From Magnaporthiopsis rhizophila (taxonomy: Eukaryota > Ascomycota > Sordariomycetes > Magnaporthales > Magnaporthaceae), in the NCBI GenBank assembly GCA_003049465.1, contig PYSS01000097.1, forward strand, positions 62,001-126,000: a stretch of DNA of 64,000 bases. The letters run 5' to 3'. Within the stretch, counting starts at the first letter, position 1. Every line of letters starts with the position of its first letter. Shown piece after piece: positions 25,651 to 37,444 of this stretch. Below the pieces are notes generated by a model. That model did no database searches, was not told where the DNA came from, and saw only the letters and a list, made by a program, of their open reading frames with translations. Made by a program: the position numbers and the translations under genes.

Positions 25651-26190
25651 AGGAGGATATTCCGGCGAGCGTGCTGGCATGGAGACCCGTAGCCGGTACG
25701 TTGACACGTTTCAAGAGGATCGGACATCCCAACGCCGATGGCTTCAAATTTATAAGCTGGATTTGCACAAGTTTATCCTGGCGATAGGACAGGTGAATCT
25801 GGGGATCGGATATTCCGGCTGAGCATGCTGGCATGGAGAGCCGTAGCCAGTACGTTGACACGTTTCAAGCGGATCGGACATCCCAACGCGCTCCCTTCTG
25901 CTATGGGCCACCACACACAGGGTACAACCGATGGCTTCAAATAAGCCACAGGCGGAGGATATTCCGGCTGAGCGTGCTGGCATGGAGAGCCGTAGCCAGT
26001 ACGTTGACACGTTTCAAGGGGAGTCGGATATCCCAACGCGCTCCCTTCTGCCATGGGCCACTATATATAAGGTATAACCGATAGCTTCAAATTTACAAAC
26101 TGGATTTGCACAAGTTTATCCTGGCGATAGGACAGGTGAATCTGGGATCGGATATTCCAACGCCATCCCTTCTGCCATGGGCCACTATAC
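25651..26190. repeat. Complex tandem repeat, unit about 140-180 bp
   Basis: Three to four diverged copies share 'aggcggaggatattccggct', 'gagcgtgctggcatggagag', 'gtacgttgacacgtttcaag', 'ctgccatgggccactata' and 'gataggacaggtgaatctgg'. A tatataa motif occurs in the third copy, about 250 bp before the next predicted start codon. Confidence 0.85.
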
Positions 26191-26315
26191 ACAGCGTCCA
26201 GCCCCGTATCGGCGCGACATCCTTGGGCCCTCCCCAACCGTGGAGCGGCCAACGCCCTCCCCAACCGTGGCGCGGCCGAGGGGGCGGGCCGGCCTCGCTG
26301 CCAACAGTGCCAGCG

Positions 26316-26713
26316 ATGGCGGTCCTGGCGACCATGAGAAGCACCAAGGGCGAGACGCAAGCGACTGTTGTCGTTGAGCTTGACAAGTAAGTACCAGATG
26401 GTCGAGTGGCGCACCTCCATCTACGGCGGTGCACCCTCGACGGGGTGACAGGCTCCGCGGCGCCCGGAACGAGGACGACGAGCTCTTCTCGCGCAACGTG
26501 CGCTGGCCCATTCAGCCCGGCCAAGCCGCCGCGACCTTCTTGCAGCCTTCCGGCGTCTACAGCAGCGTCGGGTGCTGCCCCTTCCCCCCGGCAGTAGCAG
26601 CGCCTCCATTCGGCGGCGCCGTGTGCGCCCGAATGATTTCTCCTGCTGCTTTGGATCCTCTGGTACGAGAAGCCTATCCCTTCAACCCCATTTGTCTGCC
26701 CGCCACGGTTTAG
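26316..26713 (+). CDS. Small hypothetical protein, two exons
   Basis: Exons 26316-26386 and 26452-26713, about 110 aa. The intron (26387-26451) has the consensus donor gtaagt and acceptor gacag; without it the frame stops at once (TAA inside the donor). The spliced junction reads 'VVVELDK' then 'LRGARNEDDELFSRNVRWP'. No signal peptide or known domain. The upstream tandem repeat may supply the promoter. Confidence 0.45.
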
Positions 26714-29700
26714 CCTAACTTTTCGCTTCGGGGGTATCATAGGTGGTGGTGGCATATGCCAGACAAGACGTGTGTGGCCGCCAGCCCACTCTGGTTTTCT
26801 TTTGCCATTCGGACCTGGCGTTCCGTAAGGAATACCAGGATATTCGACCGGTATCCTCTGCCGGTGAAAGTGAGGTGCCGGAGATGACGACGAGCCCCCC
26901 GAGCTCGGCACGGCCGGGTTGATGAGCCCCGGTGCTCTTCCTTTGTGGGAGCGGCACGTGTGGAGCCGCCGGCTTCACCTCGGGCGCTCACGGCACCGCG
27001 GGCTTGGCCGGGCGGCTGGCATCAAAGGGGGGACACCATCGACGGCACCCCCGAGCCGTACCACCTTCATGGTGCCTAACAAGACGCGGTTCATCACCAA
27101 GACGAAGGGGCGTCCCATTGACCGGTCCGCCGCACCGGGTCAGGTATAAGGAATGCAAGGAACCGCGTGCCTGCCAAGGCGCGGTTCTTTGGATAGAGGA
27201 AGCCCACGACGCCGCTCTGGTGTGGTATTCGATCAATTTGGGTGTATTTTGCCAAGAAAATCCAAAAAAAAAAAAAAAAAAAAAAAAATTGAAACAAGGC
27301 AAATGGTGGACCTGTATTAGTTGCATGCACGGCAATAATAATAATAAAATAACGAACAAACTCGTGCAGCCCTCAAAATCAGCCGGAATTAGGTGCAAAT
27401 CCTCCTCATCGTCGGCCACAAACTCTAGGCGGGCCAGGAGTTGCGCAGACGGGCGTGGCGCGGGGCTCGTAGGTATCCGTGGAAGGGGTAGGCCTCTGCT
27501 GCAGCTTCGGCGGCGCCGTAGAAGGCGGCGGCAGTGCCTCACGGGCCTCCTCTGCCTCGGTATTCTCGTGGGCGCTGCCAGGTCGGATAGGACAGGCAAG
27601 GGTTTACTCGAATAATTAATGGTGTTTGGGACGGGCTCGTTGTGTGGGAATAGTTATGAGGTAGGTACCTATCCAAGTCCCTCAGTCGAACCAGACCCAA
27701 GTAGCAAACACCTTAATGCACGCAATTGAGTGCACGAGTCGATTGAGTTTGGTCGGAATCAATTGCAAATGGCGATGCACGCGCGAACAAGGTGTGCACC
27801 GGCGTGCATTGCTATAACAACAGGTGTGCACCATCTAAAAAGCATTTAAAAGGTATGCATTTGATTATTTGGTTGAAAGGGGGATGCGCTGCGTTGTGCC
27901 CCTTGGCACCAGGGCTTTGGCACCATGGCTTTGGCACCAGGGCTTCCTCCAACCTTTCGCCACTCTGCTGCAAACTGCCTTTTCGTCGCCTCTTTCGCTC
28001 AGACTCGCCCGACTAGCCCAACCAACCCAACATGACTATCATCGGCGACATGGTCCACTTTATAAGGCCACCGTTGTTAGCCCGACATCCGGCTGCAGAG
28101 CCAGCAGCCAGTGACCACTAACAAGAGCAGGCCAAGATTGGTGCAGGAGCCGACGCCGGGACTGACGTAGGACAGGCCGAGCCTAGGTACTCGGCAAAGA
28201 GTAGGCCACTCTTGTTGACCAAGTTGCCACTTGACGAAGCCCATACCGGAATCTGCCGCACAGTTGATGCCAGCGAGGCCAACAACGACACCCCTAGCCG
28301 ACAAGCAAAGTAGTATCGGATGAGACGCTGCAGCGCGGTCCAGTTCCGCCAACTATAAGTCACGTCCAGCAGCCAGCGCAGAGCCGGCCGGGATGCTAAC
28401 TTTTTGTCGGTGTCTAAATAGGCAAAGGCCCCTTTGTCGTCAAGATGGGTGCTAGCCCCCGCACAAGAACTCGAGCGGCACCGACGTCACGGCGCACCGC
28501 CATCACGGCCCTGAGCGCTCCAAAACACAGATCGGGCGGCACAATAAACAGCCACACAAGGTAGCGGCCGCCGGCATCAGTCTGGACTCTGGGCCAAGTC
28601 AAAGACTGATGCGCACATGTCCCATGGGCTGCGGCTAACCTCCATATCACAGAAAAACACCGACACGCTCTGCAAACCCCGATCTCCACCGACGCCGTCA
28701 CGCAAGCTGCCCCTGATTCGTCCGCGACTCGGGGGTCCGTGATGCCAAACCGCACCGGCCCACCTTGGGTCCGAGGTTTACAGCACCGATGGCCCCGCCT
28801 CTGCACGGACAACAGCCTTGCCGCCGCGCTCGGCTCGAACCGCGGCTAGCCTGGCGAGGGAGACCCGGACAGATATGTACATACTTCAAGCCGGTCTCCT
28901 CTAGCCCCCCGCGCTTGTAGGGATGCTTAGGGTTCGGGCCGAGAAGGTTTTTGTCTTGAGTCGTTTTCTACTCGGGCCTTTTCATTGTTTCCAGTTAGAC
29001 TTTCCGTCCATCTCGTCTCGTGTAGCCCACGTGCTGAGTCGATAACCAGCACCAACCAAGCTAACCAAAGCTATGCCTGATATTGTGAGTTGGACACTCA
29101 CGTGACACTCTACCTTCTCAAGAGCTTGGACATCAGAGTCCGGTTGAGACTTGACAGCTGTCTAGTCGAACTCAAAACGAGAATTGATGCGACCCAGACG
29201 TTGCAGCGAGTCATACGATCAAGCATCCGCTAGACGGGATCTCGGACATGGGCCGGGGAACCTGGCCAAGCGCCGCTGACGGACAATCGATTGAGTTTTG
29301 ACAGATGCAAGACTGGCAGCGTGTACGGGGATTCCCTTGTCGGATCTTTCACTTGTCAAACTGGCAAGCCGGAAGTAATCCGCATGGGCTGTATATATCG
29401 GTGGAAGCGGCAGTCGTTGCGTTTTACCTACTCTACAACGTCGCCATGCACGAGCCGCGTGCGTCACTGTCCCGCTCAACCACCAAAGACACGTACAAAG
29501 CAGATGAGCGCCGCCCAAAAAACTTTATGACGATAAACATTTTGTGCATGTCCAGCGGCTGCCAAATCGAACGGGAGTTTTTGTTCGGGGACGGTGGAGG
29601 CAGAGGCTAAGTGCGTAAGAGATGAGCAAAATGCGGATTTGTTCCGCCCGAGACGTTAGGCGGCGATGGCTCTTTGTTTTCTCCCATCATTCCGTCGACG

Positions 29701-30515
29701 GTTCCCACTCGGGATGAGCAAGTTCCGTCTCTAGCACGGCGAGCCTGCAGGTACAATATTAACCGACCTCGGCCAATCCAACCACGCCCTGGCGCGCGTA
29801 ACTCTGAAGGTGGGGCCAGGGTCACTAGCGGCTGCTAAAGAACCGTGGAGCCACAGCTTGACGCCAAGGCCCACTTGGCGGGTCGGTGAACAGAGATCGG
29901 GCAAAACTAGGTGGCCATCTCGATGGTTGCAGCTGGCATGGCCTTGTCCGGGTCCGTGCGGCTCTTGCAGGTGAAATGCTCGACATCTACTGTGCGCACT
30001 ACAATTGCATTGCACGGCTCGATAGCGCGCCTGGATCGACCGGGGCATTCATTGGTTGAGGAGTGAAAGTTGGCTTGCATGGGGCGTGGACCGGGGTGGC
30101 CAAAACCGGGCAATGCACTAAGGTGTTAGTGCTTCCTTCCTCGCTTGCCTTTCCGCCCTTTCCATTATGGCTACCTAGCGCACAGAAACAAACACCCGCC
30201 CGGTTGTTGGGCCTTCCTCGGGCACCTTTCTGCGATTCCATCATGGTGCCCCGAGGGAATTAAATGCCGCAGTCTTTTGCACTTTTGGGGGCCGTTGACA
30301 GACTGCTTTTATGCTGCCTCGCTTTTGAGCTCCCTCGCCCTTCTGTTTTCCGCGAACGTTCCGGTCTCCCGCCCACCAACCCACCTGTGAGAAAGAACAT
30401 TCACCACCCACCACCACCAAGGTCACCGCCGTCAAGAAAAAGATTTGCTGTGAGTTCCAAACCCACCCCTCGGCACGCTTCTCCCCAGGTAGCTAATGTA
30501 AAGGGAAATCATCAG
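26714..30515. other. Gene-poor region
   Basis: No supported gene. An A run is present at 27264-27288. Open frames on both strands (for example minus strand near 28080-28380 and 28410-28810) lack recognisable motifs. The final 90 bp include a probable intron in the leader of the next gene (gtgagt at about 30449, gctaat, acceptor catcag at 30515). Confidence 0.4.
27264..27288 (+). repeat. Poly(A) tract
   Basis: Twenty-five A residues. It could mark the 3' end of a retroposed sequence, but no element body was recognised. Confidence 0.8.
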
Positions 30516-32141
30516 ATGCATCACGCTCTCAATCTGGTGCACAAGCTGGCTCCTTCGGGTGCTCGGCCCATGAGCCCAAGGTCTCGGTGCCTGGAGGCCT
30601 CGCCCATCATGAGCCCACCCGTCGTGGCGGGCCACGACGGCCATGACATGGAGGTGGATGGCTCGCCGACGCCGACACCGGGCCAGCTTCAGCATCAGCA
30701 GCCGCCTCAGCCGACTCCGACACAGAGCCAGAGCCTTCAGCTTCAACATCATCAGCCGCCTGAGCAGACTCCGACACAGAGCCAGAGCCTTCAGCTTCAA
30801 CACCATCAGCCGCCTGAGCAGACGCCGAGCCAGAATCTTCATCTTCAGCATCGGCAGCCGACAACAAGCCAGAATCTTCGGCTTCGGCATCAGCAGCCGA
30901 GCCAGAATCTTCATCTTCAGTATCAACAGCTGCCTCAGCCGACACAGAGCCAGAATCTTCAGCTCCAACATCGACAGCCGTCTCAGGCGACACCAAGGCC
31001 GAGTCTTCAGCTTCGACATCAGCAACCGAGCCCGAATCTTTACCTCCAGTATCAACAGCTGCCACAGCCGACTCCGAGCCAGAGTCTTCAGCCTCAGCAC
31101 CACCAGCCGCCTCGGCTGCCTCCCCTCTTCACCCAATTTCGTGTAGAGAGGTCGCTTCCTTTGGCACCCATGGTGGCGGGGACGCATTCGTCCACCACCA
31201 CCGCCACCACCACCGCAGTCGCGCCGGGCGAGACCGCTGGCACCGGATACAGCTCCCAGCGGCGGCCCCTGAGTGTGGCAGATTTGTGCAGTGCGAGCCC
31301 ATCCTCACCGATCCCGGACGAGACGAAAGCAAAGACCGCGCCGGAGCCGACGCAGACGTCGAGGCCGACTCCAAAACCCAGCTTCCCCTGCATCTTCGCC
31401 TTCGCGGGCTGCGACAGCACGTTTAACGGCAAGCGCCAGTGGAAGCGCCACGTCAGGATGCACCACATCCTGCCCGAGTACTGGGTGTGCAGGCTGGACG
31501 CCTGTCTCTACGTCAAATCGCCCGTCCTCGTTGCGGTGGAGGAGGCGGCGACGGCGGCGCGTCTTCCCCTGGACATGGGACGCTACTGCCGGCTTGCACC
31601 GCGCTTCAACATGCGAGCCGCCAACCCGGTCGCCGCCACCCCACCCGCCTATTCCATCTCGGCGGTCACCAGGCTGGCCGCCAGGGGCTCGTTGTTCAAC
31701 CGAATGGACATTTTCAAACACCACGTGTCGCGGGCGCACTTTCCGCCGGAATCGTGGCCGGACGAGCAATGGTGGTCGGACGCCGTGTCGTCTGCCAAGA
31801 GGGAGCGCTGCCGGCTGCCCAAGAATCTGCCGTGCCCGACGGTGGGCTGCCCCGCCGCTTTTGCCGACTTCGACACCTGGATGGAGCACCTGGGTGTGCA
31901 CCTGCAGATGTCGATGGACCAGACGGACAGCATCATGGCAGGCATCAACGGCGAGACGGACCACCCGCTCATCACCTGGGCCGCGAGTAGCGACGTCGCC
32001 ATCATTGCGCGTTTCGACAGGCGGTGGGTGCTCAGCCACACGGCCTTGCCGGCCGGCGAGGGCGGCAACATATCAGCGCGATCAGGCATCGCATCACGTG
32101 GTCGCATCATTTACCACAAACAGACTGTTTATTATCGGTAG
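30516..32141 (+). CDS. C2H2 zinc-finger protein with Gln-rich repeats
   Basis: 541 aa from the ATG at 30516, which directly follows a splice-acceptor-like 'catcag'. The frame is open further upstream (30264), but that part looks non-coding. A Gln/His/Pro-rich region of 18-20-residue repeats ('TQSQSLQLQHHQPPEQTP') spans about residues 60-205. Three C2H2-like fingers follow: CIFAFAGC...H...H near residue 310, a split finger CRLDAC...HHVSRAH with a long insert, and CPTVGC...H...H. The pattern is usual for fungal nucleic-acid-binding C2H2 proteins; a transcription-factor role is inferred. The opposite strand is open and acidic across the repeats and is regarded as a shadow. Confidence 0.75.
   Translation: MHHALNLVHKLAPSGARPMSPRSRCLEASPIMSPPVVAGHDGHDMEVDGSPTPTPGQLQHQQPPQPTPTQSQSLQLQHHQPPEQTPTQSQSLQLQHHQPPEQTPSQNLHLQHRQPTTSQNLRLRHQQPSQNLHLQYQQLPQPTQSQNLQLQHRQPSQATPRPSLQLRHQQPSPNLYLQYQQLPQPTPSQSLQPQHHQPPRLPPLFTQFRVERSLPLAPMVAGTHSSTTTATTTAVAPGETAGTGYSSQRRPLSVADLCSASPSSPIPDETKAKTAPEPTQTSRPTPKPSFPCIFAFAGCDSTFNGKRQWKRHVRMHHILPEYWVCRLDACLYVKSPVLVAVEEAATAARLPLDMGRYCRLAPRFNMRAANPVAATPPAYSISAVTRLAARGSLFNRMDIFKHHVSRAHFPPESWPDEQWWSDAVSSAKRERCRLPKNLPCPTVGCPAAFADFDTWMEHLGVHLQMSMDQTDSIMAGINGETDHPLITWAASSDVAIIARFDRRWVLSHTALPAGEGGNISARSGIASRGRIIYHKQTVYYR
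30690..31115 (+). repeat. Coding minisatellite (about 57-bp units)
   Basis: Tandem units of variable length (33-60 bp) with the core 'cagagccagagccttcagct', in frame with the C2H2 gene and encoding Gln-rich repeats. Length variation between strains is expected but cannot be seen here. Confidence 0.85.
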
Positions 32142-33932
32142 TTTTTAGGCTGCGCGTCTGTTCCACTTTGTAACGTGTTCCTGGTGGTGGAGAGATGGCG
32201 ACGGTGATGCACGACGACGTGCATGGCGACGTTGTAGTGTAAAACACAGCGAAAGGCGCTTCACTCATACATACACTTACGTGGGGATTACCTGCACCTC
32301 TAGGTGGCGTGCCCAGGCAAGAAAGCAACACCACCGCGGCAGATGCCCAGGAAATGGGCAGATGCCCGGAAATGGGGAGAAGCAGACCACCCCCAAATCC
32401 CATATGAGCCCCAGGCCGGCGGAAGCGAGCAGATTCCAGGAAGTGGACGGAATCCAGAAAGCGGAAGTGGGCAGGCGTGCCAGCAAACAGCAAACAGGCC
32501 AAAAGCGGAGTTCGGCAGAAGCCAGGGGGGGGGGGCGGACAACAAGCTAAAATATTAGCGTGGTCCACTTTTGATTCCTCCCTACGTCCCGACGCTATTC
32601 TGTTTACAGCAACGATCGACGCCTTCGTCCACATCTCGTCTCCGCCGCTCCCAAAAAATACCGAGTTGAACCGACACCACGTGTTTTGGTAGCAATCCCC
32701 GCCACCCCGCGCCAAAAATAAAAACAATGGGATTCTACAAAAGTGAATGCGATTCCCCGTGAGAGCCTTGTGAACAAAGTTGCCCATGCTTTTTATGTCA
32801 CAGGGCTGACGCCACGTCCAGCTGGTGGCTTGGGCTGGACCCGCCGAATTCCCCGCACGCACTGTTTTTTTTTTGTGACACTTTCCCGATCGGATCAGGT
32901 GCAGGCCCATTGCCGCTTGCACTCGGGAACTCCCTAAGAAGACAAATCTTTTGTTCGCGCATTGTCCTCCGTTGGACGTTTTCCCCTCCATACGACGTGA
33001 GAACAAACACGTGCAAGTAGACAGATGTAGGGTTTGCGCCGTCTTTGCGAGCCATCCCTATTCCCAAGGACGGTCCCGATAAAAATGGCGCCCGTGTAGC
33101 GCGAAGACTGCTGCGGAATTGCTGCTGCGGAAAAAGGTTGGCGTTCCATTGCTGCCACAGTTGGTTGTTCTAAAATTCAGTGTCCCGGCCAGACTGGTCG
33201 CACACGCCCGGACCCTCTGGCCTCGATCCCTTGCCATCTGTTGGCCCCGCTTTTAGTGCCAGCCCAACCTGCTGTGGCACCCTGCTCCGGTGTGCTGCCA
33301 AAGGGTCGAGAACAAAGAGCACAGATGGATGTCAGCATAATCTCGCACGAACATACTGCGGCGATGCGACCTTGAGGCGCCATCGATTCGATCCAAGCAA
33401 GCCGATTGAGTTCGATTAGCCGGGCTAAAAAGACGGAGCTGTGGGTGCGGTGGTGGCGATTGTCCGCCAGAAGCAATTGCTGCATGGTCCCTCTGCCGGC
33501 AGGACAATCGAATGCGTCACTAGTGTCAAACATGCAGTGGGGTGCGGGCGAGGGTTGCAGCCTGACAGCAGGATTTCGTTCCGATGATCCTGGTAAGCGC
33601 GCGGACGGACGACCCGACCGGCTCCCCGCCTCGTCCCGTGCATGCATCGACCTGGACGTCACGGGAGCAAGACACACAAGCGCGCCAACACACAAGGGCC
33701 ATGGGTTTATGAAAATGCATCGGCATAAAGTTACTAACTACTGGTCAGGTAAACGAGCGAAAGGAAAAAAAAACAGGAAACACAAATCAACGCGTATCAT
33801 TGACCCCTTATCCGCAGTTTTCAATCTAAACCCGACCCCTTCATCTCCTAGCTCTCCTTTTCCGGCCGTCCTGTGTGCTTGCTTTCATGGGCCCGGTCGA
33901 TGGCCATGGCGTCATCGACGCAGGAGCCTCGT
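32142..33932. other. Intergenic, nothing recognised
   Basis: Both strands were read; open frames are low complexity or lack motifs. Partly repeated 'gcccaggaaatgggcagatg' occurs near 32340. Confidence 0.4.
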
Positions 33933-34313
33933 TCATGGCCCAGGCGTCAATGCGGGCGAGCCCTCGTCGCTGTGCGAGTGGCAAATGTTGGTGCTAGATG
34001 GCGCGGGGTCGAGGAGCTGCTCCGGCCGCCCTGGGACCGTGGTTGGCGTCCCGTCATGGCCTGGCGGAGGACCTTGCGGCTTGTAAGCCACGATCATGGC
34101 CCGGCACACCGAGGTGGCAGAGGCTGTCGGACACGACTCGTCGGGCAAGCCCCCTGGCGGCCGGACACCTTTGTCTTGGAGCGCACGAGGTGACCAAATG
34201 TAGGTGGTTGGGGTGAGGGATGTGCTCGAGCCCGCGGCGTCTTCGGTTTCGACTTTGACGTGGAATTCGACGCACAACCACGTCTTGACAGCTTGCTGGG
34301 TTTGCGATGGCAT
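33933..34313 (-). CDS. Hypothetical protein
   Basis: Frame of 126 aa from the ATG at 34313 (an in-frame ATG at 34352 is an alternative). It begins MPSQTQQAVKTWLCVEFHV and includes 'TPTTYIWSPRALQDKG'. Its N-terminal half has the alternating pattern of beta-strands and GC-rich third positions. No signal peptide and no known domain. It may be joined by splicing to the coding-like segment at 34409-34732. Confidence 0.4.
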   Translation of the reverse strand: MPSQTQQAVKTWLCVEFHVKVETEDAAGSSTSLTPTTYIWSPRALQDKGVRPPGGLPDESCPTASATSVCRAMIVAYKPQGPPPGHDGTPTTVPGRPEQLLDPAPSSTNICHSHSDEGSPALTPGP

Positions 34314-34408
34314 GGTAAAAGGCGATGAAAGACGATCAATGGGTACTGACACGGATTTTGCTCGGTGAAGGAGAATGGTGAGAAGACGCTGGGGCGTGTT
34401 TTTTTTTT

Positions 34409-34732
34409 CTGGAAACGACAGTCTGTATAATCCTTTATGTACTCCTCATCCGTCCAAGGGTGAACATCGATCGAGCCTATTCTCCTTCCCAAGCGCTGGT
34501 CGAATCCGCTAATCCAGAAGGCGCGCTTGCAACCGACTTGTAAGCTACCCCTATTAAATTTCCGCGCGGCGGCCAACAAAGTTCGGGCCAAAGATTTGTG
34601 GCCACCGACTGAAAACATATAAACCTTGTGCTCCCACCTCGGTGGGCCGTCAGGCAACTTGGGAACACGAACAACTCGCCTTGTCCACCCAAAGTAGGCC
34701 CTTGCAGAAGTTTGCATCACATCTGGCGTCAA
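34409..34732 (-). CDS. Coding-like segment, possible 5' exon of the neighbouring hypothetical gene
   Basis: Reads MTPDVMQTSARAYFGWTRRV... to ...EYIKDYTDCRFQ, about 108 residues of balanced composition, before turning low complexity. The transition coincides with a T/A-rich stretch at 34400. No splice pair that joins it cleanly to 34313 was settled on. Function unknown. Confidence 0.3.
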
Positions 34733-34845
34733 GAATCAGGTGTTTGAGTGTTGGTACCTTATCCACCTCGAACTAGTGGTGTGACATCTCGACTCGCCAT
34801 CGCAAGGTCTAGCTTCGGAGCTTCCAGACCGAGTGTGCAACCACA

Positions 34846-36469
34846 ATGACGGGCACATTTCCTCCCAAAAACCACCAGTATCCTTGGTACAGCACCGACG
34901 CTGGCGGAAGCCATCCTGTCGGCCACCACCAAACGCCCACTGCCGCGGGAGACCATACCAGTAACCACCAGACGACGTCCGCTGCCGAGATGACGCCGAC
35001 GCCAAAACCGCCGGTGCGACAGCACCATGGATTGATGAGCCTGGGCATACTCTGCGGGCCCGATGCCGCTAGTGGAGCGGCGCCGCCTGCGAGCGAGCCG
35101 GGGGTGTTCACTACGGCGCCGCCTGCGAGCGAGCCTGGGGCGTCCACTACCGCAATCGCCGCGATAGCCTCGGCAGCCGACACCATGTATGAACAGCAGA
35201 AGCAGGGCGGCAGCCAGCGGCACGGCGCGGCCACGACAGCCGAGAGCAGCCGTGGCAACAAGAGACCAGCCGCGACGGACCAAGTGGACGATGCGAGCGA
35301 GCCGCCGCCGCCGCCTGGAAAGAAGGCCAGGCGAACGCTACCGACACAGAAAGGCCCCAGGAGCCGGCCGCGCGCCCGGGAACGCCCCGACCAGCAGACC
35401 TTTGCCGGCAGCAGCAGGGCCGGCGACGGAACCGGGCCTGCCACGCAGGTCCAACCCGAGGGCGCCGAGGTGATGCAGGCGGCAGGGGCGGACGCGCAGC
35501 ACTAGGCGTCCAGAGCTACGGATGACAGGAAGATGAAGAAAAAGGGCAGCGCGGTCGTCCTGCCCGAACACTTCGCCGCGGAGCAGCTGCGGGAACAGGT
35601 CAACAATCTTAAGGGGTAACTGGTCGCCCTCCGGACGCGGTTTGCCCAGGTGGTGACGGAGCGCGACGTTTGCCGCCGCGAAGTAGCCCTGCTGCTGGAA
35701 CAAAACGCCTTGCTGCTCCGGGAGGTTGAACGACGGATCCCACCGTCGCCGCCGCCCTTCGGCCCATCGTCGTCACGGGGTTTGGCGGCTAGACCTGGCC
35801 CTCTCCAAGGCCCTGCACCTGAGTACGACCAATCCAGTCGCGATCGTGGTGGTGCTCCAGCTGTGACTAACGCAAACGCAGCAGCCACCACCACCCCTGA
35901 CCGCAGACGCGAGGGAGGTGGTGGGGAAGCGGCATCCTCGGCGGCGGCGGCGGCGGCACCGACCGAAACCCCCAAGAAGCCCGCCCGCTGGACCTGCCCC
36001 GAGTGCGGCAAGGACTTTTTTGACCTATGCGCGTCTCGAACAGCACTTCAAGTCCCACACGAGCAGAGGCCGCATACCGTCGACGCTGCCGGCCCCGCCA
36101 CCGCCCAAACCCGCCGTGACGACGGCCGACCGGACGTGCCCCGAGTGCGGCAACGTCTTTGACGTCCGTTCGCGCGTCGAGAGGCACCTCAAGACCCACA
36201 GGAAGCCAGCCGAACCCACCGTGCCCGTCGCCGAGCTGACGTGCCCCCTGCCCGGGTGCGGCAGGGTCTTTGTCGTCCCGTCGGGCCTCACGAGGCACCT
36301 CCAGGCCCACCTGAGGGAGCACCCGTGCTCCTACTGCGGAAAGGGCTTCGCGACCCAGTCGGACGTGAGGAAGCACGAGGCTTGCCACAAGAGAGGGAGC
36401 ATCCCGCTTTTTCCGCGTCGAGGCTGCGTCGCCACGTCGTCGACTTCACTCATGTACGCGTTCCTTTGA
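34846..36469 (+). pseudogene. Disabled C2H2 zinc-finger gene (two stops, one frameshift)
   Basis: One frame carries protein-like sequence from 34846 to about 36015 but is broken by TAG (35503-35505) and TAA (35617-35619). Between and after the stops it reads 'VVLPEHFAAEQLREQVNNL' and a Leu/Arg-rich helix ('VALLLEQNALLLREVERR'), so the break is not a natural end. At the T6 run 36016-36021 the frame shifts by one; one T fewer would give a canonical first finger (CPECGKDF...HFKSH). Three further fingers follow: CPECGNVF, CPLPGCGRVF and CSYCGKGF. Both stops are what C-to-T change at CpA would give from Gln codons. Introns that would remove these lesions were looked for and not found, but cannot be excluded. 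Confidence 0.65.
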
Positions 36470-36879
36470 TTTTTTTTCTTTTTTTCTTTTTTCGATTTTT
36501 CCTCGTACTACTACTCCTTTTTTGTCCCTCCATCTCCTTCCCAATGTTGCTTCATCGCCGGACCATGATGGGTGATTTGTAAAAGTTTGAATTGTAAAAG
36601 TTTGAATTCATGTCAAGTAAAAGGAATGAAAAAGCAACCCGAAATCTGACTGGCACTTTTATGTTACACGGCCTTTTGTCCTCCTTGTTCTCCAACGTTG
36701 ACAGTGCTTGGTGTAAAGCTCGTCCAGGTAATAATCTTTGCAGCCACAAACAAGCAAACACCACACCGGATTGCCGTGCAAAAGGCCAGACCCGCTGCCA
36801 CTTCCTCTGTCATTTCACCCAACCCACACCCACAGGGCGCGCGGTATGAATCTAATTGCGGGGCTGGGTGGCGGTGCGG
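36470..36879. other. 3' flank of the C2H2 pseudogene
   Basis: T-rich sequence followed by nothing recognisable. Confidence 0.3.
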
Positions 36880-37413
36880 GGCGCCCGGGCAAAGAAACGA
36901 GGCGCTTTGGCTTGGTGCCGCCTGCCTGCCCGCCTTTTGTGGCAGCGCCAGACTGACTGACTTACCTGACCTAAGCGAAAAAAAAAAAAAAAAAAAAAAA
37001 AAAGGCCGACGGCCTAGGACTGGAACGATTAGAACCGAGGCTATCTGGCTACCACCTGACGTACAGTATGAGGAAATGTATTGGCCGTAAGCCAAAAAAA
37101 AACTCGTCTCCGCGAGGGCTTCGATCGTCTCAGTGCCGGGGCAAAACCGGCATCGGCCGGCTGACTGCCAGATCGGGTGGTAGGTGCAGCACGCTAGCAG
37201 CGCCAGCCTATGGAAGCGTCCTCCCTGGCTCCTTGCTTCCCTTGCCTGCCGCCAGCTGGCTTACCACCTACGCATCTCAGCCATAGGGTAGGTTAGATGG
37301 TCTAGTCAAAATTCGAATTTCCCCGCCAGGGCTCGTCATCTTAGCGTTCGGGAGGCAATGGTCAGCATTGGCAGAGCAAGTAAGAGACAAATGTGGTTTT
37401 AGTTGGGTAAATC

Positions 37414-37444
<31 letters not shown>

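Noticed and set aside
30607..31065. Acidic minus-strand frame opposite the Gln-rich repeat
   Set aside because: The plus strand continues in frame into three C2H2 fingers; the acidic frame is the repeat's antisense.
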